Shown here: positions 1-8,988 of the stretch, in pieces | How the letters are laid out: each line of letters starts with the position of its first letter | Numbering within the stretch: position 1 is the first letter of the stretch | From: Desulfobulbus rhabdoformis | GTDB lineage: Bacteria; Desulfobacterota; Desulfobulbia; Desulfobulbales; Desulfobulbaceae | Length of the DNA stretch: 37,440 nucleotides | Direction: 5' to 3' | NCBI RefSeq assembly: GCF_016919065.1 | Contig: NZ_JAFFQA010000048.1 | Coordinates: forward strand, 1 to 37,440 | Position numbers and translations under genes: made by a program | The notes under the pieces: model-generated | The model's input: the letters and a program-made list of their open reading frames with translations, nothing else | Told to the model about the DNA's origin: nothing | Databases searched by the model: none

Positions 1-73
1 CGTTGTGGGCGAGTTGGAGATACTCGGTAACGGTGCCGTTCTTGTTTTTTCGTTTCGTGGTTCGCAGATACAT
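1..73 (-). CDS. IS1634-family transposase, N-terminal fragment cut by window edge
   Basis: Reading the minus strand from the ATG at 73-71 gives 24 codons that run off the left end, starting MYLRTTKRKNKNGTV and continuing to a YLQLAHN motif. This opening is characteristic of IS1634-family (IS4-like DDE) transposases. The rest of the gene and the catalytic DDE residues lie outside the window, so activity cannot be judged. It marks the edge of an insertion sequence just upstream of the intergenic region before fliD. The terminal inverted repeat could not be placed. The stretch 125-160, with a near repeat of TTAGCGTG at 89-96, is a candidate end. The family call rests on memory of the N-terminus only. 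Confidence 0.7.
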   Translation of the reverse strand, partial: MYLRTTKRKNKNGTVTEYLQLAHN

Positions 74-486
74 GACTGCCCACCACGTTAGCGTGTTAAT
101 TCGCGTATTTCAACTGAAATATCGCTTAGCGTGTGCCCACAGATTTTGAGATTTTCACCACGCGTGAAATTTTATCACATTGAAATTGCGTGATATTATC
201 TCAGGCACTGCACTAAAATGTGCCTACAACCCGCAAACATAAGCAAAGAAAAGACAAGAACAATATGACCATTTTTTTTAAAAAAGAAGGTCTTCTTTAC
301 TTACTACTCATTTTAAGCTATTTTTTTCGTTCGACTGTAAAGTATCCGTTAACTAGTGCAAAATAACGTTACATATTCTTGGCTGCCCAAGTACTGTTAC
401 GCCACTGATTCAGTGGGCTTATCCCTTTAATGTGGTACCGAAGTTGTGTGACATGAATTATACAATTTCATCCTTGTAATTTGCTG
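74..486. other. Intergenic region, AT-rich, probable IS end
   Basis: No convincing gene is present. The part nearest the transposase start (74 to about 230) probably includes the IS non-coding end. It has a GGCAC...GTGCC dyad around 205-225. Around 271-298 there is an AT-rich dyad (AAAGAA at 283-288 with TTCTTT at 293-298). A short TAACGTTA palindrome lies near 364-371. I see nothing further. Confidence 0.5.
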
Positions 487-516
487 AAAATAAAAAATCC
501 CTTCCATCCCTGGAAG
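487..516 (-). terminator. Candidate intrinsic terminator downstream of fliD
   Basis: On the minus strand the stem CTTCCA-GGGA-TGGAAG (516 down to 501) is followed by GG, then an ATTTTTTATTTT tract. The stem is only 6 bp and sits about 150 nt past the fliD stop, beyond the repeat element at 548-666. It is plausible but not strong. Confidence 0.45.
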
Positions 517-547
517 AGCCTTGAAATCTGCTCTCTGCTGACTTTTT

Positions 548-666
548 CCTGAATCCGTGACGTCGTGTTGGCACTGAACAGCATAACCTTTTAATGAGGC
601 GAAGATTTTTCTGCAACTTCATGTATTGTTCAGTTTCATCCGCCGATGAATGCTCACGGATCCAGG
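548..666. repeat. Palindromic repeat element, full copy A (119 bp)
   Basis: The ends are inverted repeats: CCTGAATCCGTGA (548-560) and TCACGGATCCAGG (654-666), with one mismatch. Inside lies a second dyad, ACTGAACA against TGTTCAGT, so the whole unit can fold into a nested hairpin. The element at 12345-12460 has the same ends and the same internal blocks (GGCACTGAACA, then TCTGCAA, then TATTGTTCAGTT). It directly follows the fliD stop codon. The nested IR structure and recurrence suggest a MITE or REP-like element. No transposase is encoded. Confidence 0.75.
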
Positions 667-668
667 TT

Positions 669-2000
669 TTATGATGAACTGTTGTAGTCCTCGAAGAAAC
701 TCGTCAAATAATCACCCGTGGAGTTCAGGGAACTGATCAGTTCTTCCATGGCCGCAAATTGTGTTTCCAGCAGTTCCTGGCGTTTTTCAAGCCGTGTTTC
801 CATGGCGGTAATGCTGTCTTCCAGCCGTTCAGTTTCCTCGTCAATCTTGTCGGTTTTTGTCGCAAGAAAACCTTCGCTTGAACTCATCAGCTCAGTAAGA
901 TAGTCATCCAGGGTGGTCATGATCCCTTCATTGTCGTCATCACCAAAAAGCGAAGTAATCATTCCCTCTGTATCAGCTTCATAGGCCTCGCTGAACACAT
1001 CGGTATCAAAGGTGAGTTCACCGGTTTCCCAGTCGGTTTCAATTCCCGCGTTGACCAGTGCGTCGCTGGTGAGATAGTTGCGCAGACTGCGTTGTACCGT
1101 TTTAAGGGAATTGCCAAGTGTCGAATCAGAGGCGTAAACCGTATCTACATATTCATCTATCGCATTGTAGGCATCGACTAATTCTTCCATCTTGGAGATA
1201 ATTTCATCTTCTGCAGAGGATTCAATGGAAACCTTGCTGGTTGTGCCGTCACTGATATCATTCAGGGTCAGTGTTGCTCCTTTGATGGCAGAGGTGAGGG
1301 TGTTAGAAGAGCTGTAATAGGTCACGCCGTCGACTTTAACCTCAGCGTTGCTGGCGTCCACGGTATGTCCATTGGTTACGGTATCAATTTGAATATCACC
1401 CTCAACGTTGGAGACGATATCAATTTCTTCGCCGGCGGTATCCGCCTTGAGCATGAGCCTGTAGCCATCACCTGAGCCGTCATTAATGATTTCGGCGGTA
1501 AGGCCGTAGTCCCCATCGTTAATCATGCTCACCACATCCTCAAGTGTTCCCTCATACTCGATAACCACGTCTTCGGTGCTTTCATCGTCGTCGCTCAGGG
1601 TGAAAGAGCCAGTTATGCTTGTGCTATCGGTATCTTCGATGTAGCTGGTACTGACATCCTTTTGTTGCTGTGCCAGGCTGACGACTTCAACGGAATAGGA
1701 TCCCTCACTGCTCAAAGAACTTGTGGATACACTAAAGTAACTTTCACCGGAATTGCTGACCTCAAAGGATTTAATATCGTTTTCACTGTTGAGGCCTAAG
1801 GCTGTGTTGTAGAACTCATCGAGCAGCGTGTTGAAATCGTCGTAGGTTTCCTGCTGCGCCTCGAGATATTCTATCTTATCTTCAAGCAGGGTTTTCGGCG
1901 CACTTTCCACCTCAATGATCGACTCGATAATTGAATCAGTATCAATCCCACTGGCGAGACCGGAAAATGATACGGTTCCGGTTGAGCTGATTGTTGTCAT
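669..2000 (-). CDS. fliD: Flagellar hook-associated protein 2 (filament cap FliD)
   Basis: This 443-residue protein has the two-part FliD layout. An N-terminal FliD_N region (about residues 10-110) begins with the typical SGLASGIDTDSIIE motif. A FliD_C region (about 220-430) ends in a heptad-rich segment that should form the coiled-coil leg. FliD caps the growing filament and directs flagellin assembly outside the cell. The start at 2000 is supported by AAGGAGA about 7 nt upstream. It is isolated: no flaG, fliS or flagellin gene lies nearby, whereas fliD usually sits with fliS. A sigma-28-like promoter lies upstream. The sequence is rich in Asp, Glu, Ser and Thr and contains no cysteine that I noticed, as expected for an exported axial protein. 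Confidence 0.93.
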   Translation of the reverse strand: MTTISSTGTVSFSGLASGIDTDSIIESIIEVESAPKTLLEDKIEYLEAQQETYDDFNTLLDEFYNTALGLNSENDIKSFEVSNSGESYFSVSTSSLSSEGSYSVEVVSLAQQQKDVSTSYIEDTDSTSITGSFTLSDDDESTEDVVIEYEGTLEDVVSMINDGDYGLTAEIINDGSGDGYRLMLKADTAGEEIDIVSNVEGDIQIDTVTNGHTVDASNAEVKVDGVTYYSSSNTLTSAIKGATLTLNDISDGTTSKVSIESSAEDEIISKMEELVDAYNAIDEYVDTVYASDSTLGNSLKTVQRSLRNYLTSDALVNAGIETDWETGELTFDTDVFSEAYEADTEGMITSLFGDDDNEGIMTTLDDYLTELMSSSEGFLATKTDKIDEETERLEDSITAMETRLEKRQELLETQFAAMEELISSLNSTGDYLTSFFEDYNSSS

Positions 2001-2057
2001 GGCAACTGTCTCCTTGCACCTTGATTCCCTTTGGCAATATACGGTCCTTTGTTAGGA

Positions 2058-2085
2058 ATATCGCCTGTTGTTCATCAATATTTTA
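2058..2085 (-). promoter_or_regulatory. Sigma-28 (FliA)-like promoter for fliD
   Basis: On the minus strand TAAAA (2085-2081) is followed after 15 nt by GGCGATAT (2065-2058). The FliA consensus is TAAA-N15-GCCGATAA, and the -10 matches at six of eight positions. It would give a leader of about 50 nt before the fliD start at 2000, as expected for a late flagellar gene. Confidence 0.55.
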
Positions 2086-2100
2086 TGCAAAAACAGTTGG

Positions 2101-2422
2101 TTGAGTCGTTGTTTTGTGGCCGCTGGAATTCGTTTAGTAACAAGCGTAACGTTACGTAACAAAATAACCCCTGCCCAGGCTTCTTTGTAATGGATACGCG
2201 GACTTTGGGAGGTGGTAGGGCTCTCTTTTTGTTTATTTTCGCGGCAAGATGGTTTGTGAGCTGGTGCGTCCCAGCCAGATCGAGACGATCGCAATGGGCA
2301 AAATTCAACATTGAAAGAGGGAAAGATAAACTCGGAGATGGGGGAAGGGGGAGGTTACTTCCGATCAGGGGGGAAATCCTCACTGATTCGGGAAATTACA
2401 ATGTTCAGTGAGCAAAAAGAAA
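2101..2422. other. Intergenic region without recognised gene
   Basis: Short open frames here look random. The only distinct structure is a pair of overlapping perfect palindromes, CGTAACGTTACG (2145-2156) and GTTACGTAAC (2151-2160), upstream of the fliD promoter. They could be a protein-binding site. The block TCACTGATTCGGGAAAT near 2380-2396 resembles the sequence after the repeat end at 15413. Confidence 0.4.
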
Positions 2423-2450
2423 ACCCAGGGCAACGGAAGTCGCCCTGGGT
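2411..2450 (-). terminator. Intrinsic terminator of the small gene at 2470-2727
   Basis: A perfect 9-bp stem (ACCCAGGGC at 2423-2431 with GCCCTGGGT at 2442-2450) has a 10-nt loop. On the minus strand it is followed by TTTTCTTTTT. It lies 20 nt past the stop codon of the small gene, which supports that gene being expressed. Confidence 0.85.
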
Positions 2451-2469
2451 GAGATATAATAAGCTGCAA

Positions 2470-2727
2470 TCAGGCGCTAATTGAGGCGACCCGATAGTGC
2501 TGCAGACGTTGTTCCCATTGTGGGAGAGTGGCCACATCATCCTGCCATTGGGCCAGTTCGTTATCTGGAATACACAGTCGGTTTTCACCGGCTGCTATCA
2601 CCGCTTGTTCGAATTCCATCCCGTATTTTCGTTGCCATTTTATCAGGCTTAAACGGGTCTGTTCCACTACATAAATGCAGCGGTTGAGTTCACGGTCTTC
2701 TGTATTTTCAAGTGCTTCTGAATGCAT
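2470..2727 (-). CDS. Small hypothetical protein, 85 aa
   Basis: I do not recognise the family. The 85-residue product is probably soluble, with several tryptophans and many charged residues (for example the run IPDNELAQWQDD near residue 53) and no signal peptide or membrane segment. A possible ribosome binding site AAGGA lies somewhat far (about 10 nt) from the ATG at 2727. The strong terminator just downstream is the best reason to treat it as a genuine single-gene transcript. Length and composition would fit a small regulatory or adaptor protein, but nothing in the sequence proves this. Confidence 0.6.
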   Translation of the reverse strand: MHSEALENTEDRELNRCIYVVEQTRLSLIKWQRKYGMEFEQAVIAAGENRLCIPDNELAQWQDDVATLPQWEQRLQHYRVASISA

Positions 2728-3036
2728 AATTGGAGATCCTTCAATAAAAGCTGTTGTTCTTTCTTCAGCCTGGACACGTGCCGGATCAATTATGCAGATG
2801 GTGCAAGAATATGGATAAAAAAATAACCTTATTACTTCTATCGGGGCATGTTGATTGTTGAGGGATTAAAACCAAGTCAGGTTTGTCGACAAGTCCCTGG
2901 GCAGAGGAGTTTTTAAGCCCCACTCCTGAAGCAAAAGGAACGCCGTTAAAGTGACTGTGGTTAAAACGAGCAAAACATCAGCCTGCCTACATATTGCCGC
3001 AAACCACCCGGGGATAACGGCACGGAACCACAGGCA
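2728..3036. other. Intergenic region without recognised gene
   Basis: There is no coding signal. A weak 6-bp dyad, AGGAGT...ACTCCT (about 2906-2927), lies downstream of the DUF2284 gene on the minus strand without a T-tract. The promoter of the small gene should lie in the first 100 bases, but no clear boxes were found. Confidence 0.4.
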
Positions 3037-3651
3037 TCAGCCCAGCAAAACAAAACCGGCCATGAGTCCCATTTCTGAGTTCTGATTAGCTATATTTGTT
3101 TTGGTCAGTTTTCCAAATGACCAGCCGAACTGGTGAGCCAGAGCAGCAAAATCCACCCCAACCGCTGAAAGAGATGGACGGGCCAAATCAGGAAAGCGGC
3201 ACGGGGCACTGTTTGCCAAGACCACGCAGGTCTCTATATCATCGCAGAAGAGTTCCTTACAGGAGCCCGCCGCCATGGCCTTGGCTTTATTTATTCCACG
3301 GCTTAATGCGGATCGTTCCAAGGTAGCAGCAATGCGGTGAATAGTGCGGGCAAGAGATAGTCGCCTTTCCCCCATCAGATCCTTCACAGGCGCATCGATC
3401 TTAAAGACGAGAGCGGTGTTGAAAGACTGCAGCAGCTGTTGGAAGTCCTCGGAGGAGGGTGCATGGGGCGGGCAACCCGGTGCGAGGCCGTAGCTGGGGC
3501 AGGATGGGGGACCGGCACACATTTGAGCAAAACGGGCTTGAATGACAACTTGCTCTGTCTGGAGAAGTCCGGTTGCGGATGCGCCTAAGGAGCGGGCCTG
3601 TGCCTGCAGTCCCTCGATAATTGCCTTGTCCGTAAAGAGATGCGTGTTCAT
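3037..3651 (-). CDS. DUF2284 family putative metal-binding protein
   Basis: This 204-residue protein has the DUF2284 hallmark cysteine block: C45, C51 and C60 within CAGPPSCPSYGLAPGCPPH. A second cysteine cluster follows around residues 130-155 (AGSCKELFC, ETC, APCRF). These eight or so cysteines probably bind a metal or Fe-S cluster. Such proteins are common in anaerobes and their biochemical role is not settled. The ATG at 3651 has only a weak GAGAAG upstream. It stands alone, with over 200 bp of non-coding sequence on each side, so context gives no function. No signal peptide is seen, so it is probably cytoplasmic. Confidence 0.8.
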   Translation of the reverse strand: MNTHLFTDKAIIEGLQAQARSLGASATGLLQTEQVVIQARFAQMCAGPPSCPSYGLAPGCPPHAPSSEDFQQLLQSFNTALVFKIDAPVKDLMGERRLSLARTIHRIAATLERSALSRGINKAKAMAAGSCKELFCDDIETCVVLANSAPCRFPDLARPSLSAVGVDFAALAHQFGWSFGKLTKTNIANQNSEMGLMAGFVLLG

Positions 3652-3855
3652 GTGATTAACTTCTCACGCATGGCTCACAACAAGCAAATAATAGTGCATC
3701 AAATCAAAAGAGCAAGAAGAATTGATCTCTTTTTTCTGCATTTTTCAGGGGGTTAAGTTGAGATAAGGAAAAAAATATCGAAATTGCACCGAGAAAGAAA
3801 TTATCCAGGTAAAGCGACTCCTTACTCCTTGAGGTGAATCTAAAATAACACCGGT

Positions 3856-3870
3856 GGGGCAACGAGCCCC
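3856..3870 (-). terminator. Weak hairpin after the thioesterase gene
   Basis: GGGGC-AACGA-GCCCC forms a 5-bp GC stem 17 nt past the thioesterase stop. On the minus strand it is followed by ACCGGTGTTATTTTAG, a poor T-tract. It may be a terminator or simply a 3' end stabiliser. Confidence 0.4.
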
Positions 3871-3886
3871 TGTATTCCCTTCGTCG

Positions 3887-4933
3887 TTATATGACCTGTT
3901 CAAAGCGAAGCAGCATATTCAGACTGCGATGGGCAGCTAAATAGCGTGCATCTTCAGCATAGGTCGTGGGATAGACCTCAGGGACGGGAAGATGGTTGAG
4001 ATCGCCGTCGATATTGGCAAAGGTGAAGAGGCAGGAATTGGAAAGCGCTTTGGCTTTGCGATCGCGGCTGATACGCTCAATGCCCGCTTCGACACAGATG
4101 TAAGAATCGTCGGTGTACACCACCCGTGAGGTGAAATGGAGCTTGTCACCCATACGCACCGGATGGAAAAAATTAATGCGATTGACTCCGGCGATGATCG
4201 AACGATTAGGGGCGACCAGTTCTGAACAAATCGAACTGAGCTCAAAGGCCCGACGAATGAGGTACCCGCCAAAAACAGTAAAGGGGACATTCTCCTGATC
4301 GGGGTAGGTGCGTTCCCAGGCATCGGCCACCAGATTGGCGCAAAGCAGCCCGGAAAATCCGGCTCCATCCTGGCTGCCATGGAGCTGGTTGAGTCGTTCC
4401 CACTCCTGACGGCTGGGAGGTTCATGCAGGGCAGCCTGCTGGTGACGGTATTCTTCCCGCCTGGCCAGAGCTTTCCCGGCCCGTCTGCGCTCAAGCGGGC
4501 TCACGTACTCAAGGGGGGGCAGGGCAACGGAACTGACATCCTCTCCGTAACCGGAACGTGCCACCATGGTGAAATAACAGGAGGCTATATGATTGTTTGT
4601 GGCTCCCGGTTGTTCCACTCGAATGCCTATTTCAAGAGAACTGCGTCCAATATGATTGATGGTGGCGGCAAAGGTGAGATCCCTGCTCACATCAACCGGT
4701 TGACGTATCACAATAGTATCAATCGCTGCGGTAACGACACGGGCGGAGGGATGAAACCGGTTCACATAGGCAAGCGCTGCCTCCTCGGCAACCTTGTCTA
4801 AAATCTCCAGTAACAGGCCAAAGCGCATGTTGCCGGGTAAGGGGGCATCCACCACTATATAGCGGCGGCGTAAGGCTGCGTCACTCCCTAATGGAAGGGG
4901 TTTGTAGTAAACGGTATCGCTTGGCTGGGTCAT
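3887..4933 (-). CDS. Acyl-CoA thioesterase, double hotdog domain
   Basis: This 348-residue protein has two tandem hotdog folds of the BFIT/ACOT type. The first covers about residues 25-135 (opening with LPGNMRFGLLLEILDKVAEEAA). The second covers about 190-320 (including the stretch HPVRMGDKLHFTSRVVY). Such enzymes hydrolyse acyl-CoA to free acid and CoA in the cytoplasm. Two fused domains are equivalent to the usual homodimer active-site arrangement. The start at 4933 has a poor ribosome binding site (GAGAACG). It lies 74 nt downstream of the hybrid kinase gene in the same direction and may be cotranscribed with it. Chain-length preference cannot be read from sequence. Confidence 0.82.
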   Translation of the reverse strand: MTQPSDTVYYKPLPLGSDAALRRRYIVVDAPLPGNMRFGLLLEILDKVAEEAALAYVNRFHPSARVVTAAIDTIVIRQPVDVSRDLTFAATINHIGRSSLEIGIRVEQPGATNNHIASCYFTMVARSGYGEDVSSVALPPLEYVSPLERRRAGKALARREEYRHQQAALHEPPSRQEWERLNQLHGSQDGAGFSGLLCANLVADAWERTYPDQENVPFTVFGGYLIRRAFELSSICSELVAPNRSIIAGVNRINFFHPVRMGDKLHFTSRVVYTDDSYICVEAGIERISRDRKAKALSNSCLFTFANIDGDLNHLPVPEVYPTTYAEDARYLAAHRSLNMLLRFEQVI

Positions 4934-5007
4934 GGTCGTTCTCGTGACGGATACAGGGACCCCATCCCCGGAAAATCTGTCAGCACCGCAGTGCAGACGG
5001 GTGGGGC

Positions 5008-8000
5008 TCAGTTGGTGTTTATTGTACCGGCTGCGTCGAGTACCTTGCGCACAGCCGTAGCCATTTCCTCTATATTTATGGGTTTTAACAGTAACTGAGC
5101 AATGCCGAAGTGAGAAGCATTTTCTTCGGTAACAGTTTCGCTGAAACCGGTACAGAGGATGATGGGCAGGTCTGGGTTAAGAGCAAGTACCCGGCGGGCC
5201 AACTGGGTGCCTGTGAGTTCAGGCATGGTCAAGTCAGTAATGAGCAGGTTGTACCCCAGGGGATCGTTTTCAAAGGCCTGTAGGGTCTGCGGGCTACTTG
5301 ACTGCATATCGACCACATAGCCAAGCAGGCTCAATCCTTCACGAATTATTTCACGAAAGTATTCTTCATCATCAACAACCAGAATACGCTCCCCGTGCCC
5401 CAGGGGAAGACGCTGATCATTTGTTTGATTTTGAATGATCTCTGCGGTGGACCGAGGCAGGTAGAGTGAAAAACAGGTTCCTGCACCGAGTTCTGTTTCC
5501 ACCTCAATGAGCCCCTTATGGCCTTTGACAATACCCAGAGTGACGGCAAGCCCAAGGCCAGTTCCTTCATTGACATTTTTGGTGGTAAAATAGGGTTCAA
5601 AAATGCGTTCAAGGACAGTGTTTGACATCCCTGCACCCGTATCCTGGATGCTGAGTCTGATATACTCGCCAGGTGGAATTTCCATGGTTAAAAAACGTTT
5701 GCAACGCTCAAGGCGAACTTTTTCAAGGCCGATGGTCAGGGTGCCACCGGTTTTTTTCATTGCATGGTAACCGTTGGTCGCCAGGTTCATCAGCACCTGG
5801 TGTATTTGGGTGGCATCACCGAGGATTTGATCATCTTCGATATTGAAGTTTTTTTGGATGGTGATAGTGCTTGGTATGGTGGAGCGAAGCAAGCGAGTAG
5901 ATTCCTTAACGATCGGGATCAAGTTTATGGGCTCAACCCTGGTTCCAGAGTTGCGACTGAAGCGTAATATTTGCTGGACCAGATCTTTGGCGCGATGACC
6001 TATTTCCAGCACACGCTGTAGGTATTGACGGGTGGAATTCTCCTCGTCGGGCTCCATTTTCAGCAAGGCCAACTCAGTGTAGCCAATAATCCCACCAAGG
6101 ATATTATTGAAGTCATGGGCGATGCCTCCGGCAAGTGTGCCTATGGCCTCGGATTTTTGCGCTTGAATGATCTGCTTTTCAAGTGCGGCCTTTTCACGGC
6201 TCAGCGCTTTCTCCACGGACAGGTTTTTGATAAAAATACCGATATACATGGGCTGACTCATATTGTCCACGACCAGCCATCCTTTTGCAGAGACGGGGAT
6301 CAAGGTGTCGTTGGCATTTTTATATGAAAATTCAAGGGGGACAGTGTTGGCTATTCCGGCTTTCAGAGAAACAAATGCTTCAACGATACGAGCCTGGTCA
6401 TACTCATCCAAGAGAAATTCCTTGAAATGGTGGCCCACACATTGATCGAGTCGGTACCCACTCTCTCGAAGAAAAGCCCTATTCGTGTCGAGTATCACCC
6501 CTTCAAAATCTAAAAGGACAATACCTTCCGGGTTGGTATTGTAAAAGGATCGGAACCTGTATTCACTTTCCCTTAGGGCTTTTTCTGCCTCTTTTCGGTA
6601 AGTTATATCCCGTAAGCTGGCATGGATGCATAGCATTCCAGAATACTCAAAGGGATTGAGATAGACCTCGGCTTCAAAGAGTTCTCCCGTAAACCGTTGA
6701 TAAAGCCATTCAAATTTTTGCAGGGTCCCCTGTTCGATTTCGCTATTGTTCTTGTCAATCTTATACTGGCTGGGGATGCCGTCCGACTGGAGTTCGGGAG
6801 AAAGGGCGAGGGGGGTCAACCCAAGGAGCTCTTCACGGCTACAGCGGAAAATTTGAAGAGCCTGTTGATTGCAATCTATTATAATATCATCATGAAAGAC
6901 GATAATTGCATTTCCAGCCGCTTCAAACAGGGTCCGGTACCGGTTTTCACTGGCAATAAGCTCCTGTTCCATCTCAACACGGCTGGTCACATCACGAATA
7001 ATGCCAATCATATGTTTGGGGTTATTGCGAGCATCGTAAAATGGAACCCCTTCTTCCTCCAGATGGATGTAGGAGGAATCAGCTTTTTGCAACCGGTAGG
7101 CACTTTGAAACAACCTGTGCTCTTTAATCGCGGCCTCCAGCTCCTCCATAACATCTCCACGATCAGCAGGGTGAACCAGGTTGAACCAGCCTTCAATTCC
7201 CAATTGATTGAGTTCGGTTAAGGGGAAGCCTGTCATGTCCGCTGTTCTGCCCGTCCAGATTATCTCTCCACTCTTAATATCGTAATCATAGAGGAGCTGA
7301 CCTGTAAAATCGGCAATAGTGCGAAATCGATCTTCATTGAATTGCAGTTGCTTTTGTGTATTTCTCTGCTCAGTCAGATCGTAGATGGCCACAGCGGCTC
7401 CCGCCTCGGGATCACTGGGGTCTATTGCGGCAGCAAAAAGAGAAACTGGGTGTATGGCTCCGTCGGCGGAGACAAGCTGGGTCTCGACATGATGATGCCG
7501 CCCGTTACGCCAAAGCTTTCCATATAGTTCTTCTCGCACACGATAAAATTCTTCATTGCTCGTATAAAATTTTCGTGTCGAAACATGAATAAGATCCTCT
7601 TTTGGATAGCCGAGCAGATTGGCAAGAGGTTTGTTAATTGCGGCAATGGTGCGATTTTTTATAATGGCCAGACCCACGGGAACGGCATTGAAAAGACTCT
7701 GCAGCATGCCTCTATGGCGCTGCAAAATCCGTTCATTTTTTTTGCGCTCTGTGATGTCAACACATGAGGCGGCCACGCCCGCCTCGTGATTTTCAATGTC
7801 AATCGGGGTCATGGATATATGGACGTCCCGAAAGGTGCCTTCTTTCCGGAGTATTTTTGTCTCCACATCCGTTCTTCCGCTTTGCCATAGTGTTGTGTAA
7901 AGCGCCTCGCCAACCCTGGTATATTCATCGTGGGTTTCATAGAGCTGACGAAGATGCATGAGAATCAGCTCGTCTTGGTCATAGCCGGTTATGGCCGACA

Positions 8001-8988
8001 TCTGCTCATTGACCGCATGAAAATGACGCTCACGTATGATCGCCAATCCTACAGGGACGGCTCGAAACAGACTTTCCAGTTTATCTCTGCTTGTCCGCAG
8101 CGCTTCTTTATTGGCTTTTTGTATGGTGATATCCTGAACGACAACCGCCGCTCCGCTCTTTCTGTCTTGCGGGTCAATGGGGGCGGTGAACAGTGCTATG
8201 TCACGGATCGAACCATCCTTACGGATACATTTTGTTTCGGCGTAGCCCATCCTGCCTGCCTGCCACATATGTTGCGCCAGCTCCCTGTTAACCCGCGCAT
8301 ACTCCTGATCTGACTGGTAAAAACGACGACCGGGACGATTGATCAGTTCATCGGCAGCATAGCCTGTGATCTCACAAAATTTTGCATTGGTCTTTATCAG
8401 GTTTTTGTTATACGAGACGATAAGGCCAAGGGGGGCGGCCTGAAAAAAACCTTGGAGTTGCCTGTGGCTTTCTTTCAATTTCTGCGTTGTCCGTTCATGC
8501 GCAATTGTATCAACCTTCAACCCTATCATTTCAGCAGTGACTGTAAGGAGATCCGACATCCACGGTTGTTCTGCCGCCGAAATACTTCGAGGGCATTGGA
8601 GCGCTGTGCAGAGGGGAGGGAAGGTGTCCTCTTGCCTTGTCCGGAGTGATTCGGTCAGGAGAAAGGGGCCGATAATGAGAATGGCAAACTGATTTTGTCC
8701 GGAAAGAATGGGGGCAGAAATGAAGTTATATCCTGCAGTGCACCTCGAAGGAGTGACTACCGGATCGGTTGTAGTTTTGGGGTGAGGACGTGTGGAGAAG
8801 CATTCATTTGTAGAAATTTCTCCGAACGTTGGTTCGCATGTTTGTGACCAGTGTACGGAGTCGATCAGAGATCCGTCGCAACCAAAGAGAGCAACCCCCA
8901 TGTTGACGGATGCCGCAAGCCGCGCAAGAGAGCTATGGAGCAATTCTGTGAGTTGGACAGTTCTATCGGCGGCGTTGGCCTGATCCAT
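5008..8988 (-). CDS. PocR-PAS(6) hybrid sensor histidine kinase/response regulator
   Basis: I place the start at 8988 (MDQANAADR), not at the longer frame beginning at 9027, because GGAGG lies 7 nt upstream of it; this gives 1326 residues. Order: a PocR-like ligand domain (about 5-165, Cys-rich, with SRCTAGYNFISAPI and IIGPF), six PAS domains (about 175-920), a HisKA dimerisation helix with phospho-accepting H958 (GGIAHDFNNILGG), a HATPase domain with N, G1 and G2 boxes (DTGAGMS, GTGLGLAV), and a receiver with phospho-acceptor D1252 (LLITDLTMPE). No membrane segment is seen, so it is probably a cytoplasmic sensor. PocR domains are known to bind small organic ligands. PAS1-3 are near copies of one another. 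No separate response regulator is adjacent, so phosphorelay output must act elsewhere. Confidence 0.93.
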   Translation of the reverse strand: MDQANAADRTVQLTELLHSSLARLAASVNMGVALFGCDGSLIDSVHWSQTCEPTFGEISTNECFSTRPHPKTTTDPVVTPSRCTAGYNFISAPILSGQNQFAILIIGPFLLTESLRTRQEDTFPPLCTALQCPRSISAAEQPWMSDLLTVTAEMIGLKVDTIAHERTTQKLKESHRQLQGFFQAAPLGLIVSYNKNLIKTNAKFCEITGYAADELINRPGRRFYQSDQEYARVNRELAQHMWQAGRMGYAETKCIRKDGSIRDIALFTAPIDPQDRKSGAAVVVQDITIQKANKEALRTSRDKLESLFRAVPVGLAIIRERHFHAVNEQMSAITGYDQDELILMHLRQLYETHDEYTRVGEALYTTLWQSGRTDVETKILRKEGTFRDVHISMTPIDIENHEAGVAASCVDITERKKNERILQRHRGMLQSLFNAVPVGLAIIKNRTIAAINKPLANLLGYPKEDLIHVSTRKFYTSNEEFYRVREELYGKLWRNGRHHHVETQLVSADGAIHPVSLFAAAIDPSDPEAGAAVAIYDLTEQRNTQKQLQFNEDRFRTIADFTGQLLYDYDIKSGEIIWTGRTADMTGFPLTELNQLGIEGWFNLVHPADRGDVMEELEAAIKEHRLFQSAYRLQKADSSYIHLEEEGVPFYDARNNPKHMIGIIRDVTSRVEMEQELIASENRYRTLFEAAGNAIIVFHDDIIIDCNQQALQIFRCSREELLGLTPLALSPELQSDGIPSQYKIDKNNSEIEQGTLQKFEWLYQRFTGELFEAEVYLNPFEYSGMLCIHASLRDITYRKEAEKALRESEYRFRSFYNTNPEGIVLLDFEGVILDTNRAFLRESGYRLDQCVGHHFKEFLLDEYDQARIVEAFVSLKAGIANTVPLEFSYKNANDTLIPVSAKGWLVVDNMSQPMYIGIFIKNLSVEKALSREKAALEKQIIQAQKSEAIGTLAGGIAHDFNNILGGIIGYTELALLKMEPDEENSTRQYLQRVLEIGHRAKDLVQQILRFSRNSGTRVEPINLIPIVKESTRLLRSTIPSTITIQKNFNIEDDQILGDATQIHQVLMNLATNGYHAMKKTGGTLTIGLEKVRLERCKRFLTMEIPPGEYIRLSIQDTGAGMSNTVLERIFEPYFTTKNVNEGTGLGLAVTLGIVKGHKGLIEVETELGAGTCFSLYLPRSTAEIIQNQTNDQRLPLGHGERILVVDDEEYFREIIREGLSLLGYVVDMQSSSPQTLQAFENDPLGYNLLITDLTMPELTGTQLARRVLALNPDLPIILCTGFSETVTEENASHFGIAQLLLKPINIEEMATAVRKVLDAAGTINTN

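Noticed and set aside
558..590. TGGCACTGAACAGC in repeat copy A as a sigma-54 promoter
   Set aside because: The GG-to-GC offset is 11 rather than 12, and no gene lies downstream on that strand.
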